A stretch of DNA of 28,887 nucleotides from Chara braunii (lineage: Eukaryota > Streptophyta > Charophyceae > Charales > Characeae). Both the position numbers and the translations under genes were made by a program. The stretch spans positions 68,044-96,930 of the forward strand of contig BFEA01000319.1 of the NCBI GenBank assembly GCA_003427395.1, read 5' to 3'. How positions within the stretch are numbered: position 1 is the stretch's first letter; each line of letters begins with the position of its first letter. Positions 10,691 to 20,684 of this stretch are shown here, piece by piece. The notes beneath the pieces were generated by a model that saw nothing but the letters and a program-made list of their open reading frames with translations, was not told where the DNA came from and made no database searches.

Positions 10691-12229
10691 TGGCAGGAGG
10701 TGGCGGCCCGGCTGCCGCCCTTCGTTGGGCTTCCGCTCTCACTCCCCCGAGCCTTCTATCAATGAAGTCCCCAAACTGATCATAGATGTTTCCATCCATA
10801 GTGGAGGAAATCAGCCCGCTCCTTTCATCTTCCCGCCTTATATTACAGAACCTTATGGTGTGGCCTTGCTTATCGCAATGTTGGCAAATGGCCGACCTCC
10901 TGTCAAAATGGGCCCTTCCGTACCCTTGACTTCCCTGATCCCCCTGGCCTTGGTCCCCTTGGCCTTGATGCCCCTGGCCTTGGTTCCCCCGACCTTGACC
11001 ATTCCATTGTCCTCCTTGTCCGCCGCCATTCCTGCCTCGCCCCCTTCCTCCACCCCTTCCTCCGTTGCCTTGATTGCCCTGCCCCTGGTTCCCACCGCCA
11101 GCCACGCTTCCCTATGAACTGAGAGCGGGTGATGGCGGCGGGGCCATAGGCTGGGCCTGGGCTGCGGGGTAGATGGGTGGCGGCATACTTATTTGTGGCC
11201 CGGCTACTGGCGGCGTGCTACCCTATGGCACATTTGCATTGATCACCGGCCAGGGCCACTGTCCGTAGGATGGTGCCCCTCCTTGCGAAGGGCCTGCAAT
11301 GGACGATGGTGCCGCCACACTTGGAGGAGTCGCCGCCAAAGCCTGGGGCGTCTGCCCTTTTCCTGACCCCTGCCCACCCTGCACCAAGTTACGCAGTTTG
11401 CGCTGGGTTTTCGTCAGGTGCTGCGGCACTGGTTCTTCCTCTTCCCAGAGCTCCTCCTGAACGACCTCCTCCACCACCTGCTCCTTTCCTTTCACCTGGA
11501 CAACCGTCACTACCCTTCTCTGCACCACCGGCTCCGTCCCGTACCCTAGCTGCGTCAGTACGTCCGTAACAATCCTTTTTACTCCCGGGGTCCCAGAAGC
11601 GGTCCATCTCTTTCCTTTCTCTTCTGCCTATGCAGACGTACTTGACATTGCTCCACCTGGTCCAAGCATCCGACTTCCACCCCTTTGTCAATGGTGGCCC
11701 AGGTGAGCTTGGTGCTTCCCCCTCCACGTCTTGTCAGCTCGACGGCCTCCGATGCCGTAAGTAGCCCTAGGAAGATGACGCATTGCGGCTCCTCCGAAAT
11801 CCCATGGACCGTCTGTGCCCTCTTCTTGAATTCTTGAACAAAGGCCCCTATCGTCGTAAAATCTTCTTTGTTCATTGCCTCAAGGTCCGTGGTGGTCAAC
11901 AATCCGTCTCCCAGGCGATATTTCCTCAACATTCATTCCTTGAAGCTTTCCCAACTACCTTGGGATGCATCTATGACTTTCTTCACTTCTTGGTGGTAGC
12001 TGTGGAGGACATACTGGAGAATGAGTTGAAACTTTACAACATCCGACCGCCCGACCAAAGCTTGTTCCACCCGCTCCAGGCAGTCTGAGACTCTCTCCCC
12101 ACAAAAATAGAAGGTATCAACCTTAGGGATATTGCTCGGGTTCCTTTCATACCGGTCAATAGCCGCGATGAGGTCATCGAGCGTCAGGCCCTTCCTGGCG
12201 CCATCCGATGCGCCGCCAGTCTCAGGCAT
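10629..12229 (-). pseudogene. Gag1 of element D (broken)
   Basis: This is the capsid and nucleocapsid precursor. The ATG at 12229 lies about 300 nt after the primer-binding site, a normal leader length. The capsid-like part (LDDLIAAIDRYERN, FYFCGERVSDCLERVEQAL, then VQEFKKRAQTV) is interrupted by a TGA at 11933-11935. A frameshift near 11585 follows, then a Gln/Pro-rich stretch with TAGs at 11223-11225 and 11112-11114. The C-terminus has a Gly/Gln/Arg-rich block and a CCHC knuckle, CQHCDKQGHTIRFC, at 10845-10886. It ends at a TGA (10629-10631) inside a short coding duplication. Three of the stops fit a single C-to-T or G-to-A change from Gln or Trp codons. Confidence 0.85.
10845..10886 (-). 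other. CCHC zinc knuckle of Gag1
   Basis: C-x2-C-x4-H-x4-C spacing follows a Gly/Gln/Arg-rich RNA-binding stretch. All four ligands are present. Confidence 0.85.
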
Positions 12230-12527
12230 CTTGACAGCCTCTTCTTTTCAAGCTTCCTGACAAGAGAGAACAAGCACATCCCCTTATTCAGCATTACACC
12301 TCGACCGGTCTATTCCACCCGCTCTACCTAACTCTTACTACATACTTTACCCAATACTAACACTGTCATCCCTCATAACTTTCCAAGCTCAGGTAGGTAA
12401 ACTTCCTCACCTATACTTAGTCGCTCATTATTTTTCCTTACCGTCTCATCATTCCTTTATGCCTTTTTCCCATTCACTTCTCATACACGGATGTCGTTCC
12501 ACCAGGGACAACGATAGGCTTTCCGTT
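12230..12527 (-). other. Untranslated leader of element D
   Basis: This short non-coding stretch lies between the primer-binding site and the Gag1 start. I see no gene. A weak splice-donor-like GTGAGG occurs on the minus strand near 12400. Confidence 0.5.
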
Positions 12528-12546
12528 ATCCCCGGCAACGGCGCCA
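12528..12546 (-). promoter_or_regulatory. Primer-binding site, tRNA-Asp type
   Basis: The minus strand reads TGGCGCCGTTGCCGGGGAT, the complement of the last 19 nt of plant tRNA-Asp including CCA. Athila-type plant Ty3/gypsy elements use this primer. It lies about 300 nt upstream of the Gag1 ATG and fixes both the orientation of element D and the inner edge of its 5' LTR. The sequence just upstream (GCTCGAAAGG) lacks the usual CA LTR end; the nearest CA is about 68 nt away. Confidence 0.85.
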
Positions 12547-12734
12547 CCTTTCGAGCGCATCGGTCCAACACCGCATCAGGGCAGCGCGGGACCCTCCCGA
12601 CCGCGTCACGCAGGAGTTGGTTTAATCCTTCGTCGAGAATATACATGTGGAACTTCCTTAAGCCGCTCCGGCCGAGTGCGCCAGCCATACCTCTCGCGAG
12701 CCCCTACGACAGGATAGGGCCTACGCGAGGCACA

Positions 12735-12744
12735 ACTTACCTCC
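12735..12744 (-). promoter_or_regulatory. Candidate 5' splice site
   Basis: The minus strand reads GGAG then GTAAGT, a near-perfect donor, about 190 nt upstream of the primer-binding site. Joined to the acceptor at 5834 it would place the second Gag-like gene first on a spliced RNA. It is a sequence match only. Confidence 0.35.
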
Positions 12745-13652
12745 ACCTTACGGGAGCTGTCACCTCCCTTCGGTGGGCGTATCCCCGCTGAGCTACCAGT
12801 CCACAGTACGGAAGCTAATCAGTTGCAATCGCAGAGGTGGACCAGCCGAGGGCGATTTCTCGTTCGCTGTAGCATAGGGGGTACGCGCGGTAGTACGCCT
12901 CTATCGGACCCGCACGCGGACCAACATCTTGGGGGGCTGAAGTCCCAGGCGCGGTCCGTCGTCGGTCGACTAGGACGCATCCCACATACCACGCGCACAC
13001 CACTTTACGAACACGAAAATAAAACACACACACATACTTACGAAACGACACAACACAAACAATGCGACAACGCTCCTAGTCCCTCGGTAGCCATCCCATA
13101 ACTTTCCAATGCGGAAGTTGGATAGGCGTCGCGCGCGAGACTTAGTAGAAAACCGCGCGGACGCAGGGCCTACTCATATCGACTCGCAATGCAGGCGTAC
13201 GCAAGCAGTCGCAATGATGACGTACTATGTAGTGCCCATAATCAAGCGGTCCCTCGTGGATCCGAGTACTGCTTATGATACTCAAGTGTCAGACTCGAAG
13301 TGTCGTGAGGGTCTAATCCTTCACGACATTGCACGGCTGAAGAAATAGTCGTGCAACCGCCGCGAGACCTCCGGCCTTTGGTCTGAGCGTCTCGGTAGGC
13401 AAGGCAAATAGGCTCTGCACGGGGGCAGATTCCTTCCCTGCAGAGTCTAGGGCTTGGGATGTCTTGGACAAGGACCTTGAATCCCGGCCCAGGACCAACG
13501 TCCGACTAAGAAAACCCCCAAGAAGCAAAGTAAATACAAGGAAGGGCCTTCCCCTATGCCTCTCATTCTTAACCTCTGAGTAGGCTTTTAGTACGGGGTG
13601 AGTATGGCTCCTTAGCCAATGCAAACACTCACCCCAAGTACACTTATGTTTT

Positions 13653-13673
13653 TATATATATATATATATATAA
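13653..13673. promoter_or_regulatory. TATA dinucleotide run
   Basis: A 21-bp alternating TA tract ends in AAA and is followed by GGGG. It could serve as a TATA box on either strand inside the LTR, or be a simple repeat. No transcription start can be placed from sequence alone. Confidence 0.35.
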
Positions 13674-14039
13674 AGGGGCTAAGTATGTGACGATCACTTC
13701 TCACAGTCTCATTGGGGTCCCTCACAACCATACATATATATGTGATCGCAGACAACCAAATCCAGAATCTGATTCACAGCACATACTTGCAATCACATCG
13801 ACGAGTCGAATCAACAGCCCACGCACTACACGGAGTCAACCCCAACCATCTTCGACATTCATACCCCTCGTTTTAGCCATGCAAGCCCCAACCTCCTGTC
13901 CAACCAACCTTAATTAAATACTCAGTGCTTTTGTTAAATGGCTATTCAATAAAAGTCCGGGTGAAACCTTAATGAAACAATGAAATCACCAGGGCTAAAG
14001 CCTTTCAGGTTGAGTGTGGAGGGTGAGTTGAAATTGAGT

Positions 14040-14220
14040 CGTAAACCGACGAATCGACAACCGACCTGTTATCAGTGATAACAGATGATGATCCTCAAGG
14101 GATCAAGCTGAATCTAGTCCGGATCTTGAATCAAACAATCAAGGGGGTCTGTAACACATGATAGGTCAATGCCCCTGGTTGAACCTATAAGTTCATGGAG
14201 GACAATCTCCATACCGCGAT
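14040..14220. repeat. Cluster of short hairpins
   Basis: Several perfect inverted repeats follow one another: TGTTATCA/TGATAACA at 14067-14083, then GATCC/GGATC, CTTGA/TCAAG, TGAAC/GTTCA (loop CTATAA) and ATGGAG/CTCCAT (loop GACAAT). Loops are short and stems 5-8 bp. There is no coding signal. Confidence 0.5.
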
Positions 14221-14335
14221 CTTATCCAAATCATCCTAGTTAACTATATCTAAGCTTATCTCTAAGCAACATGGTCAAATCTCCCTCACTCAGAGTGGAC
14301 CACCAAAATCGCCATCTGTCAAAATACAATCTAAT

Positions 14336-14890
14336 CCCTCTAATTAAGAAAATTTCGGCAGCGCTTCCCGTAGGAAAAGTGCCTTTCCATAATTTATATA
14401 GATCCAAATATGAAAGCAGAAATAATCTTCAACTCTGGAACGCCAAATTCTGTCTAACTCCCTGAATTAGTAAAAATTTGGGCAGCACTTCCTTTAGAAA
14501 GGGAAACTTCCCAGATTTATAGTAAGTCAAATATGAACTCAAAAGACAACTTTGAGTTCAACTTAGATAAGATTTAACTAACTCCTTAGTTTCTCAGAAA
14601 TTTCGGCAGCACTCCCTTTAGAAAAGTGTTACTCCAAAATTTATACAAGGCTAAGTCCAAAATTTGAGAATAACTTTGACTTCTCAAAGTCCAATTTTGT
14701 CCAACTCCCTTAATTAGCAAAACTTTGGGCAGCACTCCCTTTAGAAAAGGAGACTTTCCAGATTTTTACTAGGTCAGATATAAAGAAAAGACAAGTTGAA
14801 CTTTGACAAGTCAAAATTTGACTAACTCCCTGGATTTGTAGAAATTTCGGCAGCGCTTCCCGTAGAGAAAGTACCTTGCCAAGATTTATA
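14336..14890. repeat. ~122-bp tandem repeat, about 4.5 copies
   Basis: Units begin near 14336, 14458, 14581, 14704 and 14826. Each has AACTCCCT, an AT-rich spacer, the core TTTCGGCAGC or TTTGGGCAGC, a short hairpin and GATTTATA, followed by a run rich in AACTTTGA-like words. Units differ by roughly a quarter of their bases. Around the core each copy can fold (for example CTTCC/GGAA and CCTTT/AAAGG), and the paired bases differ between copies. It is non-coding. Confidence 0.7.
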
Positions 14891-15157
14891 CAAAGCCAAG
14901 TACAAAAAAATGATCCCAAAAAGTGCGATAATTGATCTAAGTAAAAAAAACTTAGCTCAGAAAATGCAGGAATTGAAACTAACTCCTATAGCTCTAGCAC
15001 GCGGCGAGCAACTAAAGCAACTACCTATCAAACTGAAACTCGGACCAAGTAATAACCTCATTCAGCCACATGCAGACCAAACCACAAAGGTAAGTATTCT
15101 CACCAGCCCCAAGTCAACCCAAACAAACAATAATTCATGGTCTCTCAATGATTTAAC

Positions 15158-16214
15158 CCTTTATACCCAACTTACATAAGGCATAGGCCAGGCCGCCTGA
15201 ACTTACAGAGCGCGCCCAACTTAGCCAGGCCTAGAGTCAGAATACCTAAACTTATAGAGCGTTCTGACTTGACCAAATATACACAAACAGAGGGCACAAC
15301 TACTTTTCTCTTCTTTGGGCATATGACTAGACCACTCTAGTCGCCCTGAACTGTTTAAAGTATCCAGGTTATATATACTTGTCTTCACCTTTATCTTCTA
15401 AGGCTGCATATGACTGAACTAACTTAAGTTCAGTCTGCCCCAGTTTACCATCAGTTTTATTCTTAGTTATACTCTCTTTAAGTTGTGATACGGCTATAGT
15501 CAGACTACCTAAACTTATAGAACAGTCTGATTAGCTCGTTCTTTAGATATAATAGTAGTAAAGTATAGCCAAGTTATAACCATTGGGTTCCAACATGTGC
15601 GAGGCTTTGAGCCAGACCCCCTGAACTTACAGAAGGATCTAACTCTCTGCCAATTTCATTTCTCTCTGAATTATCATGTGTGTGACATCGAGTCAGACCC
15701 CCTAAACTTACAGAAGGATCTGCCCCTTTGCCAAGGTTATTTCTTCAGAATAAAGAGCAGGAAGAGGTTGAACCACCTAAACTTACAGAACAACTCAGAC
15801 CTCCTCGTTCAGAAACAAAAGAAACTTAGGAAAAACCCAAAGAAAACAAGTGAACTTAAGGCACCAAAACTTATTGAGCGCCCTGAGACCTTGGAAATCA
15901 AGTGCAATTAAACCCCTCATAGGTCAGAGCAGTCAGGCCACCTAAACTTACAGAATAACCTGACCGTCCATGCAAGCCATAGCACTAGGTCTCCCCAAAC
16001 TTATGGGGACACCCCAGCCTCCAGAGTAGTCAGACCCTCTAAACTTATAGAAGGGTCTGACNTCCATGCAAGCCATAGCACTAGGTCTCCCCAAACTTAT
16101 GGGGACACCCCAGCCTCCAGAGTAGTCAGACCCTCTAAACTTATAGAAGGGTCTGACTTCTCCATGNAAAACCAAAATAAAACAAAGCACTGGGTTTCCC
16201 CAAACTTATGGGGA
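15158..16214. repeat. Array of 14 hairpins with invariant AACTTA loop
   Basis: The loop AACTTA starts at 15200, 15249, 15421, 15512, 15624, 15705, 15780, 15868, 15945, 15998, 16042, 16094, 16138 and 16203. Spacing is irregular, 44-172 bp. Closing triplets change as pairs: CTG/CAG, CTA/TAG, CAA/TTG, CCA/TGG and ACT/AGT; three copies have one mismatch (CTA/CAG). Outer arms also pair: GTCAGACCCT/AGGGTCTGAC at 16029-16061 and 16125-16157, GACTGAACT/AGTTCAGTC at 15412-15435, TCAGACT/AGTCTGA at 15500-15530, GTCAGG/CCTGAC at 15932-15964. A weaker fifteenth copy lies at 15158-15181. There is no coding frame. This is either a conserved RNA or DNA structure or a mobile hairpin family. Confidence 0.8.
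15969..16157. repeat. 96-bp duplication within the hairpin array
   Basis: The block from CCATGCAAGCC to the end of the 10-bp-arm hairpin appears twice in near-identical form with an N between (16062). It may be a recent duplication or an assembly artefact at a gap. Confidence 0.6.
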
Positions 16215-18670
16215 CCTCCCAGCCTTAACGACCCNATCAACCATCAAGCAAAACACAGCTNCATCCTGCCTTTCCCAAAATGCAGTTCTTTTCAGCAATC
16301 TGAATTCACACAATCAACAAAGTTGAAACTGAAACTTGAACATACATTCTTTTACTTAGTCTTGTTCAGTGTGCTGAAAGTCAAACCAAAAATAGAGTAG
16401 GGATGCACTGCATATACTCAGTCAGCGATGCAATAGGAGATACAGATAAGGGTTATAACTTGGTTTATAAAGGGAAAGCAATGGTTACCTGTCAATTCCC
16501 TGCCTCCAGAGCCTCGCCTAGGTTCCGGCAGAGCTCCCGCAATCGGTGGGTAGACTCCCCACAGAGTCTTGGTGCGGTCCTACGGGTTGCAATCCCGCCT
16601 ACCGCCTTCCTCTCAGATCAGGACCAGACTTAGAGTAAGGGGGGTAGAAGCAGGGGGTTTGAGACTCTCAGATACAAGGGGGGTGCTCTCAATCTCACTG
16701 GAGAGGGCCTTGTTATCTTGATGCGCCNGAGGGCCCCGCAATGGCGGCCGAATAACTCAACAGCTTGGCCGACGCTGAAGTCAAAACTATAGGAGCTAAC
16801 CCTCTGCCGAACCTTCAACCCGCAGCAACACCTTCCTTCCCCGACTCCGTCCACCCTCTAAGTCTTCTAAGTCCCCGTGCCCTTGGCAGCTTGCATGCTA
16901 CCTGTGTTGTCTCTCTCTACCCTCTGCCGCCTGCTATAACTTTGCTTTCCCCCAACGAACTGCAAAACTTGATCAATGTCAAGAAGGAGCGCATCTCTTA
17001 TCTAAAGGACTGACACAAATTACATTTTGCTGCCAAATCCGCACATCGAACCGACCGGGCATCAAGCAGCCCCCATCTAGCCTCCCGTTCCTCACGTACC
17101 CAGTTTGACCGCCTGGCCGTATCAGCTGCAACCCGACTCACACTCCAGTTCCACCGCTCGGCTGGACGGTGCATGGCACAACAGACAAGACTCCAACTTC
17201 GTTGCTGCCCCTACGCCACCACCATCAATAGTGCTTGCAAAGAGAACCGAGCGGATCCTCCACGGCCGTGAGTCCCTAGCAAGATGGAAACCCCTTCTCC
17301 CCGTCGGCATCTGCCCACACGTCGGGGCAGGTTCACTCAAAGGTACGCGCTCCCTCTTACCTCCTTCAAAAACTGGAAATGAATCTTCCGCTTAACTGCG
17401 GGAAGGTTCGTTACTATCTCGTAGCTTCCTTCCTTGCTCTATCCCTGATCTGCTGCTTCGCCCGACCCTCATGCCGAGGTTGTGGGACCGCTTGCTCGGC
17501 TGGACTCAGTCAAAGCGAGGAGGGGGCTAAATATCGAGGGGAAAAAACTTCTCAGATTGCAATGATGGGGAGGAAGCCTCCCTCACGATCGAGCGAAGGT
17601 AAGGCACATGGGATAAGCATCACCTCTAGGTGAGTAAGGAACAAGAAAAACGAGGGAAGGAAAAAAAAACAAAGAGGAGTGAATCTCCTCGCAAAAATCG
17701 GTTGGGTTCACTGTTGTTTTTCGCAACTCTCTCCCGGGCGTAGCTTTCTTACTAACGAAACTCAAAAACTAAGCACTAAATTCCAATTCTACCATCCCGG
17801 TTACGATCGCAACCCCGAGAGACTTCTGCTTCACCTCCTCTTCCCCTCAAAACCGTAGAGAAACGACTAAGGTAAAACCTTCCTTCGCCTCGCCGTACCT
17901 GCCCCCGCCACTCTCTCCTTTTCGATGTGCATGTACCTGGCGCGATCCGTCGTCCAAGTTCATGCCAGCATTTCCCCCCTTTCGCGCCCTCATTTCCCCT
18001 GTTAACTTCTGTCCCACTAACTCCCTTCCAAAACTAACTACAGATTCGAGATCGCCTCCCGTTAAAACCCCGAATTAGACCCTCCCTTCTCGTTCGGTTC
18101 CCGAACGAGATACCGGACTTCATCTCCCACCACGTTGCTTTCCGCCATAGCCTGTGCGGCTCCTTTTTTCTACTAACTATCTCTATACTAACCCTTTCCT
18201 AATTCAAACTTCGTATTCGGGGTCGCGAGCCCCAAAAACCTTGGTCTAGCACTTTCCCCCACCTGATTCTATCAAGAATCCAGCGAGGTGAGTGTTTTTC
18301 CCCCTCCGCCATATCCAACTCTTCACTTCCTCCGCGCAGCCTTATTCTCTTCTACCCGTCCATACACTCACTCATTACCAAATCAGAGGTCGCCACCTAA
18401 CTCGCCCGCTGCTGAAACCCCGAAGCTGCCATTTTCCCTGCTCAAAACGGCTAAGAACCGAGTGAGTTCCTCCCTCCTCGCTGCGCCCAGCCTCTTGCCA
18501 TCTACATTCCCAATTCAACCCGGCGCAGCATCGTGCCCCGGTTCGTTCAAACTTCCCTTTTCCCCACGCACACTGTCTCCTACCTCGCGTTGTTGTCAAC
18601 AACGACTAGCGCTCCGCTATTCGGACAGCACAAAGGTCGGTTCACACAATGACCGGATAAAAGCAAGAAC
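16215..18670. other. Non-coding LTR stretch with no recognised gene
   Basis: No protein or RNA gene is recognisable. Purine-rich runs occur at 16632-16690. One strong hairpin lies at 18088-18110 (10-bp perfect stem, loop TTC) and another at 18588-18604 (CGTTGTT/AACAACG). Frames open on either strand are short, often lack ATG starts and resemble nothing known to me. Confidence 0.5.
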
Positions 18671-18766
18671 AAAAAGTTCTTCTCCACTTATGCGCACCAT
18701 CCGTGCGCGGGAGCCACGCCACTCTTCTCCATATCGTTCCAATTTTTGACGGATGTCCTGGAGGAC
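18671..18766 (-). ncRNA. U6 snRNA-like pseudogene, copy 1
   Basis: On the minus strand the order matches U6: a 5' stem with GTCC and GGACATCCG, then AAAATTGGAACGATA, GAGAAGA, a TGGC(T)CC block, GCGCA-GGATG, CGCA-AA, GAGAA and a final TTTTT. The length is about that of U6 (~100 nt). The ACAGAGA box has become ATGGAGA and the AGC triad GGC, so it could not work in splicing. Most differences are transitions. I see no clear plant U6 upstream element or TATA box, so it is probably a pseudogene. Confidence 0.75.
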
Positions 18767-19131
18767 TTACCCACGGTAGTGCCCCACGACGCTACCGAGA
18801 GGTCACACAACCCTCGTCTCTGATCGCACCTAGCACTGACTCGTACCCAGATTTGGTCCCCCGACGACCCAACTGTCGCAGTGCAAATTAGCCGGACTGT
18901 ACCCTCCGCTATCCCGAGGGAGAGGGTCTGAGGAACCAGTTACCCGGTGGTTCAATTAGTCCTTNGCCCCTATTTTGANAGCGCTCANCACNGTGATCTA
19001 CCCGCTGTCGCGCAGGCTGGTCGGACAAAGGTGGCGGCCCCGAAAACCTCCTTTGCAGCGTANCTACGGCTCCTCGGGGCCGGGTCAGCCTTAATCGATC
19101 CGTAGACGATTTTTGGCTGGTACTTGCCNGN

Positions 19132-19222
19132 CCCCGCCCGTCTTATGTATATCGTCCTTGCGCGGGGGTCATGCTATCCTTCTCTGAATCACTCCAATTT
19201 TAACGGGTGTCCCGAAGGATGC
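19132..19222 (-). ncRNA. U6 snRNA-like pseudogene, copy 2
   Basis: The minus strand reads CCTTCGGGACACCCG, TTAAAATTGGAGTGAT, TCAGAGAAGGATAGCATG, ACCCCCGCGCAAGGACGA and a degenerate end with Ns, which is the order of U6. The AGC triad is kept; the ACAGAGA box is TCAGAGA. It starts about 20 nt inside the junction (N at 19241) where the 1.1-kb comparable LTR portion begins. Same strand as copy 1, with 5' ends 456 bp apart. Confidence 0.75.
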
Positions 19223-19241
19223 ACCCGGCAACCCCCTACGN

Positions 19242-20343
19242 CTCTGCAAAAAATGGCCTGGGGCAAGTCAGGGATATGGGTTTTACTCATCAAATCCCAC
19301 CATCTGGCTCCGAACTCAGATCTGTATCTCCACAGTTCAATGATATGCTTCAACTGTGTTTTCGCGCCCACGTACGGGCACGATAATAATAATAACTAAG
19401 TAAAACTGAGAAATAATATATATATGCATATATAGAAACGAGCGGTAGTCGGGCAGGGACCATGGCACCCCTCGTTTCTACCCGTACCCGTCACAAGAAC
19501 CCGTCCGGGTTCGCCCGTGCTGCACTACACTCGTATTCCACTCTTACCTCCCGTCGTAGCTCATGCATCTCGGAACAGGACGCGATAGCCGGGGCCAAAA
19601 ATAATAAAGCCAAGGAAAAAAATAAAATACTGTAAAGTAAGAGTAACGTCGGGGCACCGTGGGGCCGCTGGCACCTTGCGAAACCCACGAACCGGGCCCG
19701 CCGACCAGGCCACCAACAAAACCTGAGGGGGATAGCCCCGTCGGGCCCTCGACCCCTCGGGTTTCTTCACGCTGCTCTGATGCTGCTGCATCGGCGCTCA
19801 CTGGCCTCGATCCCCAAACCTCCGCCGTGTAAGTCCTGTACCGTACGTAACCTATAGGGCTAAGCCCAAGCCTGGTACCAATGGGCGCGGATCTCCTAGT
19901 AAAGAGGTAGCCCACGCCACTTCTCGGCCCACATTTGCACGCCGGCCTCCCTGCTGTGCCGCGGCTACCCTTCCCTAACCGAATCCATCAGGTCCCATCA
20001 TTTGGATTCCTCGTACGTCCACACCGACTCATTGAACCGTCCACCGTACACCGCGGAACCAGAGAACAAAGCGCTCATAGGTTACTTGGTTTAATCAAAC
20101 AGAAATAACATACGTCGACCAAAGTCCATGCCACGTCTGCTATTTGTAATCAAAACAAAGGGGGAAAATCACGCGCGCCTCAAACTTGCGCGCCCATTCA
20201 CCCTCTAATCTGGCCAAGTGCTGGGCCACCGTAGCCTTCAAACATCGCTGCGCCTTGCGCAGCATACTCGAACTTTTAGAATTATTTGTCTGTCATTTGC
20301 AAAAACCAGGGCGGATACCCTTGTAAGGGTATTCGCGCCGACA
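19242..20343 (-). repeat. LTR segment repeated at 1-1103
   Basis: This is the outer part of the 5' LTR of element D and the direct repeat of the window start. Its right end interrupts the RT gene of element B. It includes an AT-rich TATATATGCATATATAG near 19420, a possible core promoter, and the terminal hairpin. Confidence 0.8.
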
Positions 20344-20684
20344 CCGTCCTCGAGAGTGATCCCGTGGCGTATGGGCCGATCCGGTACAACTCCGGCGGGA
20401 GCTTGGAAGACATCCTTATAGCTGTCCAACAATCCCATGATACGTGGGTCTGATGTGTCCGTCTTGGGCTGGTCAACGAGTGGGAGGGCGTGAAGAAAAC
20501 AAATGCCCATCTCCTCGATGTCGTGCCGGCTGATGGATTGGCGAATGCTCGCCGCAAAAACCACGTGACAACCAATCGAAGGATGAGGAAGTGGCACTGT
20601 ACATGGGACTAGTTCGCCACGTCGATCACGAACGTGAACGGTGCGTCGGTAAAGTTCACCGGATGGTCTTTGCGTTGCAGCCAC
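20344..20684 (-). pseudogene. RT N-terminus of element B, cut by the D insertion
   Basis: The minus strand reads through LLDSYKDVFQAPAGVV and PIRHGITLEDG, the conserved entry to Ty3/gypsy RT, then stops matching at 20343 where the giant LTR begins. Two bases shared at the join prevent an exact boundary call. The rest of this RT should lie left of the window, beyond the far end of element D. A frameshift near 20612 separates it from the protease. Confidence 0.85.

Larger units (their letters stand above)
12547..20343 (-). repeat. Giant 5' LTR (~7.8 kb) of element D
   Basis: The outer edge is set at 20343, where TGTCGGCGCG abuts the interrupted RT gene of element B. The inner edge is set by the primer-binding site at 12546. 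The part that can be compared, 19242-20343, is repeated at 1-1103. No LTR pair for the 12547-19241 portion exists in the window, which is expected if the 3' copy extends left of base 1. No protein gene was found inside. It contains a TATA run, tandem repeats, a hairpin array and two U6-like sequences. The alternative is that an unrelated 1.1-kb-LTR element encloses D, but then D's own LTRs would be missing. Confidence 0.5.

Noticed and set aside
12528-12546. A tRNA-Asp gene
   Set aside because: Only the last 19 nt of the tRNA including CCA are present, which is the signature of a primer-binding site, not a gene.
15158-16214. CRISPR array
   Set aside because: The repeated part is only a hexaloop with variable arms, spacing is irregular, and the setting is a plant-type retrotransposon with no cas genes.
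18288-18749. 153-codon plus-strand open frame
   Set aside because: It has a non-ATG start and a low-complexity Ser/Pro-rich product, and it overlaps the U6-like sequence on the other strand.
18943-18962. A tRNA T-arm (GGTTCAATT)
   Set aside because: The spacing to CC is wrong and no cloverleaf can be formed around it.
19224-19236. A second tRNA-type primer-binding site (CCCGGCAAC) beside the 1.1-kb repeat
   Set aside because: Only about 9 nt match and the CCA end is missing. It also runs into the U6-like 5' stem.
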